DNA from: Clostridiales bacterium
Lineage (GTDB): Bacteria > Bacillota > Desulfotomaculia > Desulfotomaculales > VENG01
NCBI GenBank assembly: GCA_016278505.1
Contig: JADQBQ010000001.1
Coordinates: forward strand, 124,001-188,000
Reading direction: 5' to 3'
Length of the DNA stretch: 64,000 nt
Positions 19,215-29,822 of the stretch are shown in pieces (position 1 is the first letter of the stretch; each line of letters starts with the position of its first letter). The notes beneath the pieces are model-generated. The model did not search any database. It saw only the letters and a program-made list of their open reading frames with translations, and was not told the origin of the DNA. Position numbers and translations under genes: made by a program.

Positions 19215-19250
19215 TTGACAGTCTGCCCGACCGGGAAAGCCGTTCTAATA

Positions 19251-20414
19251 TCACGATGAAGGACAGACCCTGTGCTCTGTGCCCATCCTATATTCAAACT
19301 TTATCGCCCTATTCACCATCTCAATATCAAAATCCTTATATCCTTGGCTTTCTCCCCATACTACCATGTGCTCATGTTCCGGATGTTTTTGATTAGCTAT
19401 GATTTCAAGGAACTCTTCATACCCGTACTTCCCACCCACATCTTCAGGTGGCGTGTTCCCTTCACCTTCAAGGCAGATAGGATGATTTTTATCATAATCG
19501 TCAATAACTCTTTCCAATTCAATATAATGCTGCCAGTTATCCCCGAAATCATAATTGTATTTTATTTTAGTCGCAATGTATTCTGATAGCTTTATACCGC
19601 TTTCGAGTTCCATCGGTACATCATTTTCGTATTCAAATGCCTCTTCGTCACAAACTAGATTAAGAATTGGCTTATAGCCTTCTTTATGATATCCGGAGTG
19701 GTTGATAAAAAAGTCATTATTAAATGTTTCATCACCAAATATATAAAATTCGTGCAAGTGGTAACCCTGCCACCCGAATGCTGCCTGTAAAACCTTGTGC
19801 AGCTTATTAAATGATATATCTACAGGCATCACTATTCTGCGCCACACATTATACTTTTCAAGATCCAGGGTTACTTTTAGCTGTACAGCTTTACAGGAGA
19901 AAATAGGTTTGCCGGCAAAAGCCTCAAGGTCTTTATACATCTCCTCACCGGGCCTTACATATTTTTTAGACCCGTCACTGACTGTGAACCTGCTTATCGT
20001 GATACTTAATGCGCTTTGATTAATAGACCCCTCTAGTATAAAATTCTGGAAAGAATGTACCAGGTCACAGGCCTTGTTCATCCTTGCAACCAATGATTTA
20101 TCCTTCGTTTTTGTGAAAGTGATTTCCGTGGAATGATTGATGAACTGCTTTATAATGTCATCCTTAATGCCCTCATCCTGGAAGGTATCCCGGATGGCTT
20201 GTACTATATGTTCATCTAATCTTTTAAAGTCCGCTGCTTTTAGCCCATGAAGGACTATAATATATCTGTTTTTGTCATTCACAAGCACCACAGCTTTCCT
20301 GCGGTTCACTGTTATCAAGTTAGCATGCCAGGAAAATAAAGGCTCTTCGCCTACAGCAGCGGCCGGCTTTATATTCAGTTGCTCTAAAAGTTTTTTCGTA
20401 CATTGAATTAACAT
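19251..20414 (-). CDS. pRiA4b ORF-3-like family protein
   Basis: LKVTLDLEKYNVWRRIVMPVDISFNKLHKVLQAAFGWQGYHLHEF...YNYDFGDNWQHYIELE. Confidence 0.85.
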   Translation of the reverse strand: MLIQCTKKLLEQLNIKPAAAVGEEPLFSWHANLITVNRRKAVVLVNDKNRYIIVLHGLKAADFKRLDEHIVQAIRDTFQDEGIKDDIIKQFINHSTEITFTKTKDKSLVARMNKACDLVHSFQNFILEGSINQSALSITISRFTVSDGSKKYVRPGEEMYKDLEAFAGKPIFSCKAVQLKVTLDLEKYNVWRRIVMPVDISFNKLHKVLQAAFGWQGYHLHEFYIFGDETFNNDFFINHSGYHKEGYKPILNLVCDEEAFEYENDVPMELESGIKLSEYIATKIKYNYDFGDNWQHYIELERVIDDYDKNHPICLEGEGNTPPEDVGGKYGYEEFLEIIANQKHPEHEHMVVWGESQGYKDFDIEMVNRAIKFEYRMGTEHRVCPSS

Positions 20415-20557
20415 GGTATGCAGCTCCCTAAGATATTTTAAACTCTGTGCAGTAATGGTGCTTGTTTGTCAGCCCCTTTACAAAGTCATACTATTTATTA
20501 AACAGACTAGCCCAAGGGATTGTCCCTATGGAAGGTAGAAGGTACTTGTTCTTCTAA

Positions 20558-21412
20558 TTAACTTCCACAGCACTTTTTATACTTTTTCCCACTTCCACAT
20601 GGACAAGGCTTATTACGCCCTACTTTTGAACTTATAACTCTCTGTATATTCTGGTTTTGGTCGATCACCTTTTTACCGAATTTTTTCATATTGGAATAAC
20701 GGGTCTTCAACAAACCTAAATCATTATTGATGTGTTCACGAAAGCATTTAATAACCTGCTTCATCTCACCGCTGTCAACATTGCTAAATTCAATTGTATA
20801 ACCCCAGCTATCCAGAGGCATCCTTATGGCAAAATTAGGCTCCTGTGTTTCCCCATCGTCAACTATATCTATAAAGGTCAAAAGAACGTCATTGCATCTA
20901 CAATCCGGGTTTATACAATACTGATCGTCAACAAAATATTTTTTGTCCTGATATTCAAACGAAAAATTTTCCCTATCTCTTTCACCGAAGATCTCTGAAT
21001 ACCCAAAACCAGAACCATCCTCAAAATCCACATTGCCAAACCACTCCCAAGGGTTTTCTTCCCCATACGCGTTTGCTTCTTCTATACGTTTCCTTATGGT
21101 CCCCTTAATACCTTCATTAAGATCACCCATAAACTCCGCTATCAATTCTTCGCAATTCAACACCTTGTTTGCTATAGTTTTTCCATTAACTTGCCAAGTT
21201 TCTGTATTGAGACTGATAGAAAACAGCTTGTATTTAAATTGTTTATTTTCGTCTATCTCAACAAAATCAAGAGCTACGTCAACACAGTTGCAGTTGGGAT
21301 TAATGCAATACAAATCAAAAACAACTGCCATAATGCCATTATTAAACTTGATGGTTATCATATTATCTTTATTTTCCTCTTTTGCAAATTCGCAATAAGG
21401 TTTCAACTTCAA
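20558..21412 (-). CDS. SEC-C motif protein
   Basis: C-terminal [21 protein letters not shown]; two internal CINPxCxC repeats. Confidence 0.8.
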   Translation of the reverse strand: MKLKPYCEFAKEENKDNMITIKFNNGIMAVVFDLYCINPNCNCVDVALDFVEIDENKQFKYKLFSISLNTETWQVNGKTIANKVLNCEELIAEFMGDLNEGIKGTIRKRIEEANAYGEENPWEWFGNVDFEDGSGFGYSEIFGERDRENFSFEYQDKKYFVDDQYCINPDCRCNDVLLTFIDIVDDGETQEPNFAIRMPLDSWGYTIEFSNVDSGEMKQVIKCFREHINNDLGLLKTRYSNMKKFGKKVIDQNQNIQRVISSKVGRNKPCPCGSGKKYKKCCGS

Positions 21413-21454
21413 CTACATCTCCTCCTCAAATACGGTGATGAAACCATTTCAAAT

Positions 21455-21505
21455 TATTTTGTTTTCCGCCATTTCGATGCGGTAGCGGGATAATTCTCTG
21501 TTATA
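21455..21505 (-). pseudogene. Remnant of a HEPN-gene 5' end
   Basis: Minus-strand NRELSRYRIEMAE matches YRDLSRYRIEMAE of the HEPN gene at 23482..23895, then terminates. Confidence 0.6.
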
Positions 21506-21507
21506 AA

Positions 21508-21672
21508 TTTTTAACACGCAGGGATTCAATTTCATATACATTCCCTCAAAGTTGTTCTTAATATATAGTTGCCATTAAAGTGATATTAAGGTAAATATAG
21601 TCATTTTATTTGAATTATTCCCATGCGTCCGGCTAAGTTAAATTGGGAATGATTCTTTCTACTTTCAACACC
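21508..21672. repeat. Duplicated block A (about 165 bp)
   Basis: Near-identical to 24301..24469 (TTTTTAACACGCAG...TTTCAACACCT). Confidence 0.85.
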
Positions 21673-21673
21673 T

Positions 21674-21988
21674 TTGGTGGCCATTATGACCAACTTTATT
21701 ATGAATGTGGCGGCCATAGCCATCATTTTACCGGTGGCACTGGTTGTTGCGGAATATATGGGAGTGAACCCATACCTTATATTGTACTCAGCACTAACCA
21801 TGGCTGCTCTACCATTCTTGCTATTGGTTGGCGCGGCACCCAACGCCATTGCTTACCAATCTAAACAATTTACCACCGGTCAATTCTTTATGGTGGGTAT
21901 ACCATTCACCCTAATCGTACTGGTCATGGTGGCCCTGTTTGCACTGGTGGTTTGGCCGTTACTAGGTGTCCCGGCGCTAGTAAACTAG
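21674..21988 (+). pseudogene. C-terminal fragment of an SLC13/DASS-like permease
   Basis: NFIMNVAAIAIILPVALVVAEYMGVNP...GAAPNAIAYQSKQFTTGQFFMVGIPFTLI; most of the transporter is missing. Confidence 0.65.
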
Positions 21989-22002
21989 TAGTTACCGGGC
22001 TG

Positions 22003-22046
22003 ATAAAAAACACTCCCTTTTTTGTTTTGCTGGGAGTGTTTTTTTG
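22003..22046 (+). terminator. Rho-independent terminator
   Basis: AAACACTCCC...GGGAGTGTTTTTTTG. Confidence 0.8.
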
Positions 22047-22288
22047 TCAGATCTTTTTGTCTGCTAGTGGCACATTGAATCTTACCAGGAATGTGGAGCC
22101 TTCTGTTCATGTCTTCACGTTAAATTGCATTATGCCGGGCAACTACGCTATAACATACTGACAGGCCTAGAACTGTACCTCATCAAAGTGTTTAGGACTA
22201 ATAACACTCTTTGCGTTAAAAACTTCGGGAAAATGTCGAATTATCAGGCTGGAATCGTATATTTATTATTTAAATAGTTAACCATTTC

Positions 22289-22556
22289 CTATTGCCATCC
22301 TTTACAGACATCAATCCATGAAGAATAATTTGAGTATTTTTCGAGTTCTGCTATTGTTAATTCAATTGCACTATTACTACTTCCACAAGCCGGGAATACT
22401 GTTTTGAATCGTTTTAGGGATTCATCAAGGTAAACAGTGACACCATCATTAATACCAAAAGGACATACGCCACCAACGGCATGTCCTGTGAAATCAATTA
22501 CCTCGTCTGGCGTAAGCATTTTTGCCTTTGTTGAAAATTGTGCTTTGTATTTTGAA
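22289..22556 (-). pseudogene. 5'-truncated YbaK/EbsC-like deacylase
   Basis: KYKAQFSTKAKMLTPDEVIDFTGHAVGGVCPFGINDGVTVYLDESL; frame runs into the MITE copy at 22557. Confidence 0.7.
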
Positions 22557-22710
22557 ATAACTCGAAGGAGAACTGTTTTTATTTTTCTGCATTATTGCCT
22601 CTTACCATTTACATGGTATAAGGCTCCTGGATAATGGATCCGTGCTTTTCGTGCCATTTTTATCACCTGGTTTTTATACCTGGATTAGTGAATTATTCAA
22701 GCCTGCCCCC
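22557..22710. mobile_element. MITE-like element, copy 2 (3' part only)
   Basis: Matches the right part of copies 1 and 3, ending in GTGAATTATTCAAGCCTGCCCCC; left TIR absent. Confidence 0.8.
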
Positions 22711-23053
22711 TAGACCTGGAACTCCCCATGGTTGCTTCGAAAAACGCCCGGACAAAATAATGTCCGGGCAAAAAAAACACAAAGGCCTACGCTAACCGCA
22801 GCCCCTTGTGAATATCCGCGCAAACCGCAGACTATACTTTTTATATATATTAACACTCATCAAATAATGTAACAAGGAAAACCCTTCGACAAATTTAAAA
22901 ATAAAGGCCATTTATGGTAGATCTTGCAAGCCATACCTTTTCCCAAAAACTTATTCTATTTGCTTTGTTATTTAAGCAGTTAAATTCATTTCTTTTATTT
23001 TCATCATTCTGTAAAATGAAAAACAACATCTGCTGATCCAAAGTATTTATTTT

Positions 23054-23251
23054 TCAATTTATAACTTGAGGCATCACATTAGAGCGACAATATTCCCGGT
23101 CAAATATAACACCAGCAACAACGTAGTACTGTTGTGGATCTTTGAAGGATTCTATTCCTGATTCATCCAAAAAAAGGCTAAACATCAAAACACCCAAGAA
23201 AATTATGTCAATCAAAAACAATTTATAAAATATTCTCTCATCTTTAGCCAA
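23054..23251 (-). pseudogene. N-terminal fragment of a DUF3800-like protein
   Basis: SLFLDESGIESFKDPQQYYVVAGVIFD resembles the family N-terminus; ORF stops after about 40 further nt. Confidence 0.5.
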
Positions 23252-23481
23252 AATCCTCTTGAAATTTTAAAATAAAATCCCGGGCCTAAAAAACACCCGT
23301 GATAATCCTCACTCCGCCCCCAGCGCCTTAAAAACCGCATCCTTCGTAAAACTCCATGCCACCTATCTTTTTCAGTTGCTCTTTCACCCTTCTTCGCCCC
23401 ACCAGGACGTATTACAGAATTTCCTCCATTTCTTCTTTGCCCAATTCACCGTTGGGATAAATCAGCTTTTTCTTGGTTACC

Positions 23482-23895
23482 TTAATCATCCAGTTTATGT
23501 AATATTTCTTGAATGCGTTTCTTTATTCCAAGAATGAACCTTGTTCCGTCTTTTAAAAGCTCCTCAGCATCCCTGCTACTTACCATGTAAAACTCGTCGT
23601 AATCACTTTCTTCCCGTAAATCCTTGGCGTTTTTAATAATTTTGCCAAAGTCTCTGGGCAGAAGACCGGTCTTTACAAAGTGTTGATTAAAAAGAGATAT
23701 AATTCCCGAATGCTTTTTTGAATCCAAACCTTTTAAGGCCAGAATTGCCCTTGCCGCATGAAATATTCCATAATAAATGCGGGATACTGCATCAGCATAC
23801 ATACCTTCTTTGATCAGTACTTTGGCAGCATCTATTTTACTTTCCGCCATTTCTATGCGGTAGCGGGATAAATCTCTGTAGTTTACGTTGTCCAT
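23482..23895 (-). CDS. HEPN-domain protein (HEPN/MNT toxin-antitoxin pair)
   Basis: 137 aa; ESKIDAAKVLIKEGMYADAVSRIYYGIFHAARAILALKG; overlaps the MNT gene by 13 nt. Confidence 0.85.
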   Translation of the reverse strand: MDNVNYRDLSRYRIEMAESKIDAAKVLIKEGMYADAVSRIYYGIFHAARAILALKGLDSKKHSGIISLFNQHFVKTGLLPRDFGKIIKNAKDLREESDYDEFYMVSSRDAEELLKDGTRFILGIKKRIQEILHKLDD

Positions 23896-24245
23896 AACGT
23901 AACTCCTTCTTTTTTAATGTTGCTGACAAAAGGGACATTTAATTTCACAAGCTTATCAAATTCATCTTTATTGTAAATTTTTAAAGAAATATCTATCCCG
24001 TAATCTAATTCGGCATCAATTACATAATCATAGAGTTTATTGCGGTCAATATTTTGGCGATCCCTTACAATAATGAGTATATCTATATCTGAGTCATAAT
24101 GAGAATCTCCACGCGCTTTGGAACCAAAAAGGTCGATGGAAACAATTTGATCAGGGTATAAATGGGTTACCTGCTGTATGAATTCTTTTAAAACCTTTTC
24201 TTCATTTTCGGACAATGCTAACCTTTCCACAGAAAACCACCTCAC
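23883..24245 (-). CDS. MNT-type nucleotidyltransferase (HEPN/MNT pair)
   Basis: IVSIDLFGSKARGDSHYDSDIDILIIV (GSx10DxD signature). Confidence 0.85.
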   Translation of the reverse strand: MRWFSVERLALSENEEKVLKEFIQQVTHLYPDQIVSIDLFGSKARGDSHYDSDIDILIIVRDRQNIDRNKLYDYVIDAELDYGIDISLKIYNKDEFDKLVKLNVPFVSNIKKEGVTLWTT

Positions 24246-24261
24246 TTCCTACATTAAACCC

Positions 24262-24342
24262 ACACCTATATCTTGACCATCAATCCTTAAATTTCTGAAT
24301 TTTTTAACACGCAGAGATTCAATTTTCATATACATTCCCTCA
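24262..24342 (-). pseudogene. 5' remnant of an AAA/SMC-like ATPase gene
   Basis: Manual translation MKIESLRVKKFRNLRIDGQDIGVGLM*; resembles the N-terminus of RecF/OLD-like ATPases, cut before a Walker A motif. Confidence 0.45.
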
Positions 24343-24469
24343 AAGTTATTCTTAATATATAGTATTGCCATTAAAGTGAAATTGAGGTAAACATAGTCAT
24401 TTTATTTGAATCTTTCCCACGCGACCGGCTAAGTCAAATTGGGAATGGTTCTTTCTAATTTCAACACCT
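24301..24469. repeat. Duplicated block B (about 169 bp)
   Basis: Near-identical to 21508..21672. Confidence 0.85.
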
Positions 24470-24499
24470 TCCCCATTCCCTCCTTCCACCATTTAGGAA

Positions 24500-24740
24500 A
24501 GAACCTATACCCAGTGCCGAAAGGCTATACTGGGCTATGGTTGCTGCCATTTTTTCAGTGGCTTCTTCCAGCTCTTCCGGTGGAGTTTGTTAACCAGTCC
24601 ATGGGTTAAGTCATCTTTTGCCGGCATGAATTCTCCGGTTAATAGTATTTCCATGGCCTTTTTCTTCCTACATTACCTGAGCGATCACAGGCACACCAAG
24701 CCTAAAGTTAATATCTTCAAGGCGATAGAAATAGGAATAT
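24500..24740 (-). pseudogene. Decayed enoyl-CoA hydratase-like gene
   Basis: Minus-strand frames give FRLGVPVIAQV / KAMEILLTGEFMPAKDDLTHGLVNK / TPPEELEEATEKMAATIAQYSLSALGIGSF in different frames with an internal deletion. Confidence 0.6.
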
Positions 24741-24796
24741 GAAAAAACCCACCGTTTTTAATCACGATGGGAATGCTTCTCACTTAACTTCAATAT

Positions 24797-27660
24797 TTAA
24801 CAACTCTTATACCCTCTATAGCTTAAATATATCAAGGGCTTAGCCTTTTCAAGATCTTTTAAGGACTTAATTGTTAACTCCAAGTCACCAGTTCCAAGGT
24901 GATTAATATCAGAAACATCTCTGGCAAATCCCTGTTCCAAATCAACTCTGGATGGGTTAACGTTCAGGTAAACGGTCAATTTACTTGAATTAATCACTAT
25001 ACAGGCAAAGTTTTTACGGCATTTGAATGCATAGTAACGCTGCAGTTCTTTCTTTTTAACATCACTACCTAGTAACATTATATATAACTCCAAGGCACTA
25101 AAAACCTCACGCAGCGGTTTTGGCGCTTGGGCTATTAATTTATTCTCGTTATGATTAGAACTTTTAGAACATTGTTCTGAATCCTGAGAAAAACCAAGCT
25201 CTATAAGTTTATTATAAATTCGCTTCCCATTTTTTGCCTGCTTATAAGTAGGTGTACCTTCACTATTTGCTATTTCACCTAAACTAAGCAAAAGCCCATT
25301 ATCCCACGGCTGTAAATACCCGTTCGCCTTTGCCCAATGGGACATTTCAAACCACGTAGAACCATCAATGGTTCGTGCCCAGGCTATAGTATCTTGCACG
25401 TTCTTTTGCTTCTTGAGCCCGGGTTCCTTTGTAGCTGTAAGTTGGTTTTGATATTGAGCAATAGGATATACTGGCGTATCTAACGGATTTTCAAAGGGTT
25501 CTTCCTTACTTTTTTCCTCACTTTCTTCCTTCCCCAGCCATTGGCGGCGCAATTTAGCAGCCAGCCTAATGACCTTTTCTTTTAATTTTTGTTCTACATC
25601 ATCAATTCCATGCTCTGAGCCTGAATCCTGACTGTCAGGCGTAATTCCCAGCTGGTGAATCCTTTCCAAAACCGGTTCTATTGCTGTGTCCGGATTGCGA
25701 AAAAATTGACTGCCACGGATTCGTACAAAGGTCCACCCTAACCGCTCTAAGATTGCCTGCCGGCCCATATCCTCTTCCAGCTTCTCAATTGGGTGATAAC
25801 GATCACCGTCACATTCCACAGCCAACCTTTGACCGTTACCTTCTACCACCAGGTCAATTCGGTAATGTCCTACCTTCCACTGAGGGACCACTTTATAACC
25901 GGCGGCGATAAGACGCTGCATAACTTCCTTTTCAAAAACTGATTCGGTTTTCTCCTCTGCTTTTTCCAGCTCCCGAATGGTTGCCTGCGGGTCTTCCGCG
26001 TGTTCAATCAGCATTCTCCGCAAGTCACCAGGCTTAAGGTCCGTACGTGGATCTAGAGAATGCACCACCCACATCTGGTCACCCGCCCTGCTGGCAGCAA
26101 CATTAAACCGTTTCTTCCACATATCCTGATTTCCGGGCCCGCGCATACTTAAAGGACCCTTTTCCCCCGGTGCATCCACCACAGATAAGAACATTACATC
26201 ACGTTCATCACCCTGAAAGTGGGCTGAGTTTCCGGAGACTATGCGGCGTTTTGTGTATTCGTCTTCCGGCAAATGAAGCCGAAGTAAGCGGTCAATTTCC
26301 GTTGCCTGCCCACCTTCGTTCCCCAGCAAGGTAACCACTCCAAAGGTCTTATCCTTATACTCGGGCTGTTTTGTAGCCGCGACGAGTAGAGAGGCTACTG
26401 TCAAAGCCTCTTTTTTATTGACCTTATTCTCTGTGAAAGCCCCTTCAACTCTATAGGAAATAACATGCGGCTTGAGTGAGATCCCGCTAGGATCCCGCAA
26501 GGCTTGAATAGCACCATTATAAGAGATTTTATTGCTAAATTGTATAATTTCCGGTACACAGCGAAAATGCTCCACTAAACGGATAGTACCACCAAAGGAC
26601 TCTTGAGCAATATCGTATACCGACCTTTGACCATCATATAGAACATTATTTGGAATCCCCTGTAAATGCTCATCAATCAAATGTTGTACTACGTCCAATT
26701 TCTGTCCTACGGCAACAGGACTAACCTGTTCATGGTCGCCTACAATAACCACCTGCTTAGCAAGATAAAAGGCAAGCAGTCCCATTACATCACATTGGCT
26801 TGCCTCATCAATGATCGCCACATCGAAACGCGCATTACGGGGATCAAAGTTCTCGGCCACCCGGGTAAGAGGCATAATCCACACAGGTACTGCATCACGA
26901 CATTCGCCTGTCTTCTGCCTTGCCTCAGCCCTAAGTCGCGGTACCATTTTCCCTGTCCCGGCACCAATTTTTTTCATGATATGAAGATAACCTACTAAAG
27001 CTTGTTGCTGAGATAATGTAGTCCGCTGCAGCTGTGCTCCCCAGGCCTTAAACCTTATAAGTTCGTTGGTTATGTTTCTAAGCTCAGTACTTAGCTGCTC
27101 AATTTTTTGCTGCAGGCTAGATAGAGAAATTTTACCCCGTTTCTCCAGTTCATCATGCAGCTGACGCCATATCCAGGCAGCTCCAGCATCTCCCGGAACC
27201 TCTCCTTTGCCGTGGGGACCGTGCCTTTCTCGTATAGCAGCTGCCCATGCCGGTGCTGTTTTATTAAGCTGCTCCAGCAACTGCTTTCGTAATGTTAAAT
27301 CAGTATGGCGGTTATGTAGATCTACCAGGCGCTCAAAGGCAGCTTTATACACCTGTGCATCCCGGTTTTTGATTGCCCCGGCCAAAGTGTTGGTGACTTG
27401 CGCGGAATTACCTCTTCACCGCTAATCCCGACAGCATTGTTAAGCTTTTCAAACCGGGATTTAATTTGGTTGAAACGGATGTACTTGGCACGATGTTGTA
27501 AAATGCCCTGAAGAGAGCCCTGCACTGATTCTTTCAACCTTAATAGTTCACCATAAGAATTTAGATTGGGAGGCTGTTCATTAAGAAATGACTCCCAATC
27601 GAAACCTAAGGATTTTAGTCTCTCTTCCAGTGGACCCCACGTAGAATCATTTGTCACGAC
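24797..27660 (-). pseudogene. N-terminally truncated, frameshifted SF1 helicase with Vsr-like nuclease and DUF5655-like C-terminus
   Basis: ORF 24797..27385 has IIDEASQCDVMG, VIVGDHEQVSPVAVG, NVAASRAGDQMWVVHSL, nuclease-like IDLVVEGNGQRLAVECDGDRYHP, and C-terminal NVNPSRVDLEQGFARDVSDINHLGTGDLELTIKSLKDLEKAKPLIYLSY. No Walker A seen. ORF 27322..27699 continues it in another frame and runs into the MITE. Confidence 0.75.
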
Positions 27661-27676
27661 AGAAAATGGTCCAGAT

Positions 27677-28029
27677 GGGGTCAGGCTTGAATTATTCACT
27701 TATTTTCCCCTCAATAATTTTCTGACATAATTTATTCCCTCACTCACACCAGACTTTATTTTCGATATCATTGATAACGGTAAGTTAAGCTCTTGCGCAA
27801 CAATGTATTTGTATACGTATAACTCGAATGAGAATTGTTTTTATACTTGGAAACTTATGGATATATTTTCTTTTCTAAAGTTCTTTACTAAATACTAAAT
27901 ATTTTTCTGCATTATTGCCTCTTACCATTTACATGGTATAAGGCTCCTGGATAATGGATCCGTGCTTTTAGTGCCATTTTTACCACCTGGTTCTTATACT
28001 GGATTAGTGAATTATTCAAGCCTGACCCC
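27677..28029. mobile_element. MITE-like element, copy 3 (about 353 bp)
   Basis: Same 24-nt TIRs as copy 1 and high identity throughout. Confidence 0.85.
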
Positions 28030-28762
28030 ATCAACCCATTTAACAATTTTAGCACCGATTGGGCATCGGTATACCACTGGTGCTATTCTACTTCCACACT
28101 GGTTATAAAAGAAGATTTAGTTGACTCAATTAATAGAAGTGAATATTCCTTACGACCGTAATCCTGCAAAAAAAGCATCATTAAAAGTGAATGGCCACCA
28201 AATGGTGGCCATGGGACCGCTAAGGGTCAAGGGTTTAAATCGGGGCGCTTGGCCCTAAGTGACTATAACTTATTATCATGTATTATATTACAAACCCAAA
28301 CAAAAATGCAAAGTTCATTTAAAAAAATCAAACCTGTTTAGTAAACAGATCCCTTACGGCATCGTCAATTTTATCCATTAAATCTTTTGAAACTCTTGAA
28401 TATTTAAGTTCTATCTATTAACCATTTCAAAAATATTTTCGCTCTTTTATAACCTTTTTTTACAGTGATTCCAACTTGGGTTAATGCCGTTTTTTAAAAA
28501 ATCTAAGGCACCTTCTTTGTCTTCAAAAAGCAACTACTCTCACTCCAGCAGCAATGAGCCTTTTATATTAAACGTTTGGTAGCTATGGTTATGACCGAGT
28601 TAAGCTGGAAATCAAAATAGATTCCTGATAGTTTCAGCATAGATTCATCATTGGAATTCCAATTTCATAAAATGTAGTTTGTAGTTTGATTTAAATTTCC
28701 ATAACATGTTAAAATACATACAATAAGTGAGCCATCTATATTCCCTTACTGGAGGAATTAAA

Positions 28763-29065
28763 ATGCAAAATGCAAATTCTATATTACTGGAAATAGAAAG
28801 AAACATGCCTGTAATAAAGGATTTTGGAGTAAAAAAAATAGGACTATTTGGGTCCTTCGCACGAGGGGAACAAACTGATAGCAGTGATATAGATATTGTG
28901 ATTGAATTTCGTAAAAACCAAAAAACATTTGACAACTACATGGACTTGAAGTTTTTCTTGGAAGACCTATTGGATCGAAAAGTAGGCCTGATAATATCTG
29001 AAGCAATTAAACCTCATTTAAAAGCAAGTATTACGAGGAGTATCCGATATGCCCAGGGATTTTAA
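28763..29065 (+). CDS. MNT-type nucleotidyltransferase (MntA-like)
   Basis: GVKKIGLFGSFARGEQTDSSDIDIVIEF; start after GGAGGAATTAAA. Confidence 0.85.
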   Translation: MQNANSILLEIERNMPVIKDFGVKKIGLFGSFARGEQTDSSDIDIVIEFRKNQKTFDNYMDLKFFLEDLLDRKVGLIISEAIKPHLKASITRSIRYAQGF

Positions 29066-29159
29066 GGCGTATCTTAGTGATATTATTGGCTCAATCAACA
29101 AAATTGAGCAGTACACGGAACCAAGCTTACAGGGGCGGGGTGGGGGCAGACAAACATGA
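29049..29159 (+). pseudogene. Truncated DUF86/HepT-like HEPN gene
   Basis: Manual translation MPRDFKAYLSDIIGSINKIEQYTEPSLQGRGGGRQT*; HepT-like start, then runs into a GC-rich insert at about 29120. Confidence 0.6.
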
Positions 29160-29600
29160 CCGTACGTGCGGTGCCGTGAGCGAAGCTGGCGCCCGGTCAA
29201 TGAGGTCAGGAGGTGCGCCCGGCACGGTTTTTGTCGGGTGCACTTCCTGACCGTTCCGCTTGAAGACCCGTTAGGATGGCCCGAAAGCCTGGACCCAAAA
29301 GCTGGCCCCACTCCGGGCCGGACAGAAGAATACAACACCAGAGCTCGGCTGGTGTGAGGCCGACAAAACCAGTGAAAAAGATGTACGTCATAGCACCCTG
29401 CCAAGCGTACTCCGGCCCGGACCCATAAAAATAACCCACAAAGCTACTCGGGCCGGTGTACGCCGGTAAAACTATCGGAATGCTCCCGGCTGCCACTGCA
29501 GCCGCAAGGTTAGGGCCGCAGCCGCGGCCACATGTAAGCTAATGGCGTGAAACCACCGGGCCGGCAGCTGCCTGCCTGGGCATTCTCCAAAGAATAAGGG
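29120..29600. mobile_element. GC-rich insert with possible group II intron-like sequence
   Basis: Interrupts the HepT-like gene; + strand GTGCGCCCGGCACGGTTTTTGTCGGGTGCA resembles group II intron 5' ends; CCGCACGTACGGTC on the minus strand resembles a domain V arm. No reverse transcriptase ORF. Confidence 0.3.
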
Positions 29601-29654
29601 ATGCTTGTTGGACCATCCGGCATCATGTAGAATAAGTTATAGGAGGTGTTAAAC

Positions 29655-29822
29655 TTGGCAACAAATGATAAATTGGTGGAGAAACTAGCAACTTTACCCC
29701 CTGAAGAACTTGAAAAGGTTTTAGAAGCCTTAAAAATTCGTTTAGAAAAGAACCAACAGCTTAAAGTAGCAGAAGTGATTATCGATAAGTATAAACCTGC
29801 GTTAAAGGAGCTAGCTAAGTGA
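29655..29822 (+). CDS. Small antitoxin-like protein upstream of a Doc-like remnant
   Basis: TTG start after AGGAGG; LATNDKLVEKLATLPPEELEKVLEALKIRLEKNQQLKVAEVIIDKYKPALKELAK* (55 codons). Confidence 0.6.
   Translation: MATNDKLVEKLATLPPEELEKVLEALKIRLEKNQQLKVAEVIIDKYKPALKELAK

Noticed and set aside
22750-22785. CGGACAAAATAATGTCCGG hairpin as a regulatory element
   Set aside because: Short stem with an A-rich tail; most likely an ordinary terminator in a gene-poor stretch.
29018-29496. Minus-strand ORFs in the GC-rich insert
   Set aside because: Overlapping frames, no recognisable domains, no RBS; stop-poor because of GC content.
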